Source: Sulfitobacter sp. (GTDB lineage: Bacteria > Pseudomonadota > Alphaproteobacteria > Rhodobacterales > Rhodobacteraceae). Taken from it: DNA of 8,663 bases. Below are positions 6,909 through 8,663 of the stretch, in pieces (position 1 is the first letter of the stretch; each line of letters starts with the position of its first letter). Below the pieces are notes generated by a model. That model had not been told where the DNA came from. It saw nothing but the letters and a program-made list of their open reading frames with translations, and searched no databases. Position numbers and translations under genes: made by a program. Where the stretch lies: NCBI GenBank assembly GCA_024636405.1, contig JAGXHC010000112.1, positions 1 to 8,663 on the forward strand, read 5' to 3'.

Positions 6909-6946
6909 GCCTCGCCGTACGAGATCAGGTCACGTTTGCGTATGCC

Positions 6947-7105
6947 TCAGGTCGTGGCGTCGATCACGCAAGTACCGGTGGCGCTGTCATAGACGCTGCC
7001 TTCGGCACAGGACATCGCCTGTTTGCCATGGCTGCATCCCGCCGCCAGCGCAAGGCCGGGGGCCAGCGCAAGGGCAAGCACGCAAAGGGCAATTCCAAGT
7101 TTCAT
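6947..7105 (-). CDS. Small secreted cysteine protein (52 aa)
   Basis: A short gene well supported by its start: AAAGGAG lies 7 bases before the ATG at 7105, with a promoter-like pair further upstream. Residues 1-22 form a strong signal peptide (MKLGIALCVLALALAPGLAL then AA). The mature peptide of about 30 residues holds three cysteines, C24, C33 and C46. C33-AEGSVYDSATGT-C46 matches the C-x12-C segment of the next gene. LAAGC around C24 is near a lipobox but has alanine, not leucine, at -3, so a lipoprotein is possible yet not favoured. I recall similar small proteins near purB in Rhodobacteraceae, without known function. The motif loosely recalls half of a peritrophin-type chitin-binding domain, but too few cysteines are present to claim that. 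An in-frame upstream ATG at 7141 is less likely because it precedes the good ribosome site. Confidence 0.75.
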   Translation of the reverse strand: MKLGIALCVLALALAPGLALAAGCSHGKQAMSCAEGSVYDSATGTCVIDATT

Positions 7106-7132
7106 CTCACTACTCCTTTGATCTGCGCGGAC

Positions 7133-7160
7133 AGGATACAACGCCGGCGCATTTTCTCAA
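7133..7160 (-). promoter_or_regulatory. Candidate promoter of the 52-aa secreted protein gene
   Basis: On the minus strand, TTGAGA (7160-7155, five of six consensus) and TATCCT (7138-7133, four of six) are 16 bases apart. Initiation near 7126 would give a leader of about 20 nt that just includes the strong ribosome site. It lies between the purB stop and the small gene, so the small gene is probably not only read from purB. No terminator is visible after purB. Confidence 0.42.
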
Positions 7161-7175
7161 AGAAGTTTGGCGTGG

Positions 7176-8480
7176 TCAGTCGCCGAATACGCGGGCAAAG
7201 ATCGTATCGACATGCTTGGTGTGATAGCCAAGATCGAACTTTTCCTCGATCTGCTCCGCGCTCAGCGCCTTGAGCACATCGGCATCGCCCAGCAACTCGG
7301 TCTTGAAATCACAGCCTTCTTCCCAGACTTTCATCGCATTGCGCTGCACCAGCTTATAGGCATCCTCGCGGCTGACACCGGCTTGGGTCAGTGCCAGAAG
7401 GACACGCTGCGACATGACCAGACCGCTGAACTTGTTCATATTGGCCAGCATGTTGTCAGGATAGATCAGCATTTTGTCGATCACGCCCGTCAGACGGTTC
7501 AGCGCGAAATCCAGCGTAATGGTGGTGTCCGGGCCGATGCTGCGTTCGACGCTGGAATGCGAAATGTCGCGCTCATGCCAGAGCGTGACATTCTCCATTG
7601 CGGGGATGACCGCCATGCGCACAAGCCGCGCCAGACCGGTCAGGTTTTCAGTCAGCACCGGGTTCTTCTTATGCGGCATCGCAGAAGACCCCTTTTGCCC
7701 GGCGGAAAAGAACTCGGCCCCTTCAAGGACTTCTGTGCGCTGCATGTGACGCACTTCGGTGGCGACGTTTTCGATGGAGCTGGCGATCACACCCAAGGTG
7801 GCAAAAAAGGCCGCGTGGCGGTCGCGGGGAATGACCTGCGTGCTGATAGGTTCAGGGATCAGGCCAAGTTTTTCACAAACATGCGCCTCAACCGCCGGGT
7901 CGATATTGGCGAATGTGCCGACGGCGCCGGAAATAGCGCCGGTGGCAATCTCTTCGCGTGCGGTTTTCAGGCGGCGCAGATTGCGGTCCATTTCGGCGTA
8001 AAAGCGTGCAAAGGTCAGCCCCATTGTTGTCGGCTCGGCGTGAATGCCGTGGCTGCGGCCAACGCGCAATGTGTTCTTATGCTCCATTGCGCGACGCTTG
8101 AGCGCGGCCAGCAGGGCGTCCAGATCCGCGATCAGAATATCTGTGGCACGGGTCAGTTGCACGTTGAAACAAGTGTCGAGCACATCCGATGACGTCATGC
8201 CCTGATGCACAAAGCGCGCTTCATCCGCGCCCACATGTTCCGACAGATGCGTCAGAAAGGCGATCACGTCATGTTTGGTCACGGCCTCGATCTCGTCGAT
8301 GCGGGCCACGTCAAACTGCACATCCCTGGCTTTCCAGACGGCATCGGCATTGGCGCGGGGGATGACACCGATATTGGCCATCGCGTCGCAGGCGTGGGCT
8401 TCGATTTCGAACCAGATGCGGAACTTGGTCTCGGGGGACCAGATGGCAACCATGTCAGGACGAGAGTAACGGGGGATCAT
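7176..8480 (-). CDS. purB: Adenylosuccinate lyase
   Basis: A 434-aa cytoplasmic homotetrameric enzyme of the fumarase/aspartase superfamily. It splits SAICAR to AICAR and adenylosuccinate to AMP, releasing fumarate, in purine synthesis. The conserved regions are visible in order: MTSSDVLDTC (95-104), GRSHGIHAEP (141-150) with the likely general-acid H144, and the flexible-loop signature GSSAMPHKKNP (264-274) with the catalytic serine S265. The N-terminus MIPRYSRPDMVAIW is typical of PurB. Length is normal and nothing is missing. I chose the ATG at 8480, with AAAGG 7 bases before it; an in-frame start at 8546 adds 22 residues not seen in the family and would overlap the candidate promoter. It is first of five leftward genes and is 70 bp from the next. 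Confidence 0.97.
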   Translation of the reverse strand: MIPRYSRPDMVAIWSPETKFRIWFEIEAHACDAMANIGVIPRANADAVWKARDVQFDVARIDEIEAVTKHDVIAFLTHLSEHVGADEARFVHQGMTSSDVLDTCFNVQLTRATDILIADLDALLAALKRRAMEHKNTLRVGRSHGIHAEPTTMGLTFARFYAEMDRNLRRLKTAREEIATGAISGAVGTFANIDPAVEAHVCEKLGLIPEPISTQVIPRDRHAAFFATLGVIASSIENVATEVRHMQRTEVLEGAEFFSAGQKGSSAMPHKKNPVLTENLTGLARLVRMAVIPAMENVTLWHERDISHSSVERSIGPDTTITLDFALNRLTGVIDKMLIYPDNMLANMNKFSGLVMSQRVLLALTQAGVSREDAYKLVQRNAMKVWEEGCDFKTELLGDADVLKALSAEQIEEKFDLGYHTKHVDTIFARVFGD

Positions 8481-8517
8481 GGGCGCACCTTTAGTGACAG
8501 TCTGAGGGGTCAGGGGC

Positions 8518-8546
8518 GCAATAACCTGACGAGGGTAAAAGGACAA
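8518..8546 (-). promoter_or_regulatory. Candidate purB promoter
   Basis: On the minus strand, TTGTCC (8546-8541) is 17 bases from TATTGC (8523-8518). The -35 matches four and the -10 three of six consensus positions. Initiation near 8511 gives a leader of about 30 nt. This is a weak call, supported mainly by spacing and position. Confidence 0.28.
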
Positions 8547-8557
8547 GTGAGCTCTGT

Positions 8558-8590
8558 ATGCCGACGCCGCTGATGCGATGGCGCCGGCAT
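8558..8590. repeat. Long inverted repeat upstream of purB
   Basis: Arms ATGCCGACGCC (8558-8568) and GGCGCCGGCAT (8580-8590) pair at 10 of 11 positions around an 11-base loop. No T tract follows on either strand, so it is not a standard intrinsic terminator. A second small hairpin, CCGCC-GGGT-GGCGG, lies at 8625-8638. They may mark the end of a gene outside the window or be a regulatory or structural element upstream of purB. I see no gene in 8481-8663. Confidence 0.4.
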
Positions 8591-8663
8591 CCCAACGCGG
8601 CGCCTGACGGGTAACCGGGCTTTACCGCCGGGTGGCGGATCGGTTTGGCCATCGCCGTTATGC

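Noticed and set aside
7167..8192. Open frame of 341 codons antisense to purB
   Set aside because: Same cause: it mirrors the strong purB coding frame, with no domain and no convincing start context.
8491..8652. Minus-strand frame of 53 codons upstream of purB starting MAKPIRHPAV
   Set aside because: No ribosome site, overlaps the candidate purB promoter and the hairpins, and the peptide has no familiar pattern.

Overview
The window looks like an ordinary chromosomal segment from a Roseobacter-clade alphaproteobacterium (Rhodobacteraceae). The basis is high GC, a monofunctional AcnA aconitase next to a CcmG-type cytochrome c maturation gene, a PurB of the 434-aa type, and a stand-alone FliG-like protein of the kind I remember from this family. 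I see no insertion sequence, phage gene, CRISPR array, tRNA or rRNA.

Left part (1-4078): the last 42 codons of a ccmG/dsbE-like thioredoxin run rightward into a convergent intergenic gap. The gap ends in a strong intrinsic terminator (304-340) that serves the leftward aconitase gene acnA (364-3153). Divergent from acnA is a secreted thioredoxin-fold DUF1223 protein (3380-4078). The 226-bp acnA/DUF1223 divergent region holds a TTGACA -35 element, an overlapping TTGA-N6-TCAA box of the CRP/FNR type and two further inverted repeats, so it is probably a regulated promoter region.

Right part (4135-8480): five leftward genes. In transcription order they are purB (adenylosuccinate lyase), a 52-aa secreted cysteine protein, a 174-aa secreted TPR protein, a FliG-like protein with no other flagellar gene in view, and a late lipid A acyltransferase of the LpxL/HtrB family. 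Gaps of 62-137 bp and internal promoter-like sequences suggest several transcription units rather than one tight operon. Each end of the window is incomplete.

The best candidates for something not yet described are in the right part. A stem of about 10 bp in the mRNA covers the ribosome binding site of the FliG-like gene. The FliG-like protein itself is out of context and lacks some hallmark residues. The two adjacent secreted proteins share a C-x12-C motif. A perfect 15-bp palindrome almost fills the -35/-10 spacer of the TPR gene. No complete novel system is evident; most of the window is conserved housekeeping DNA.
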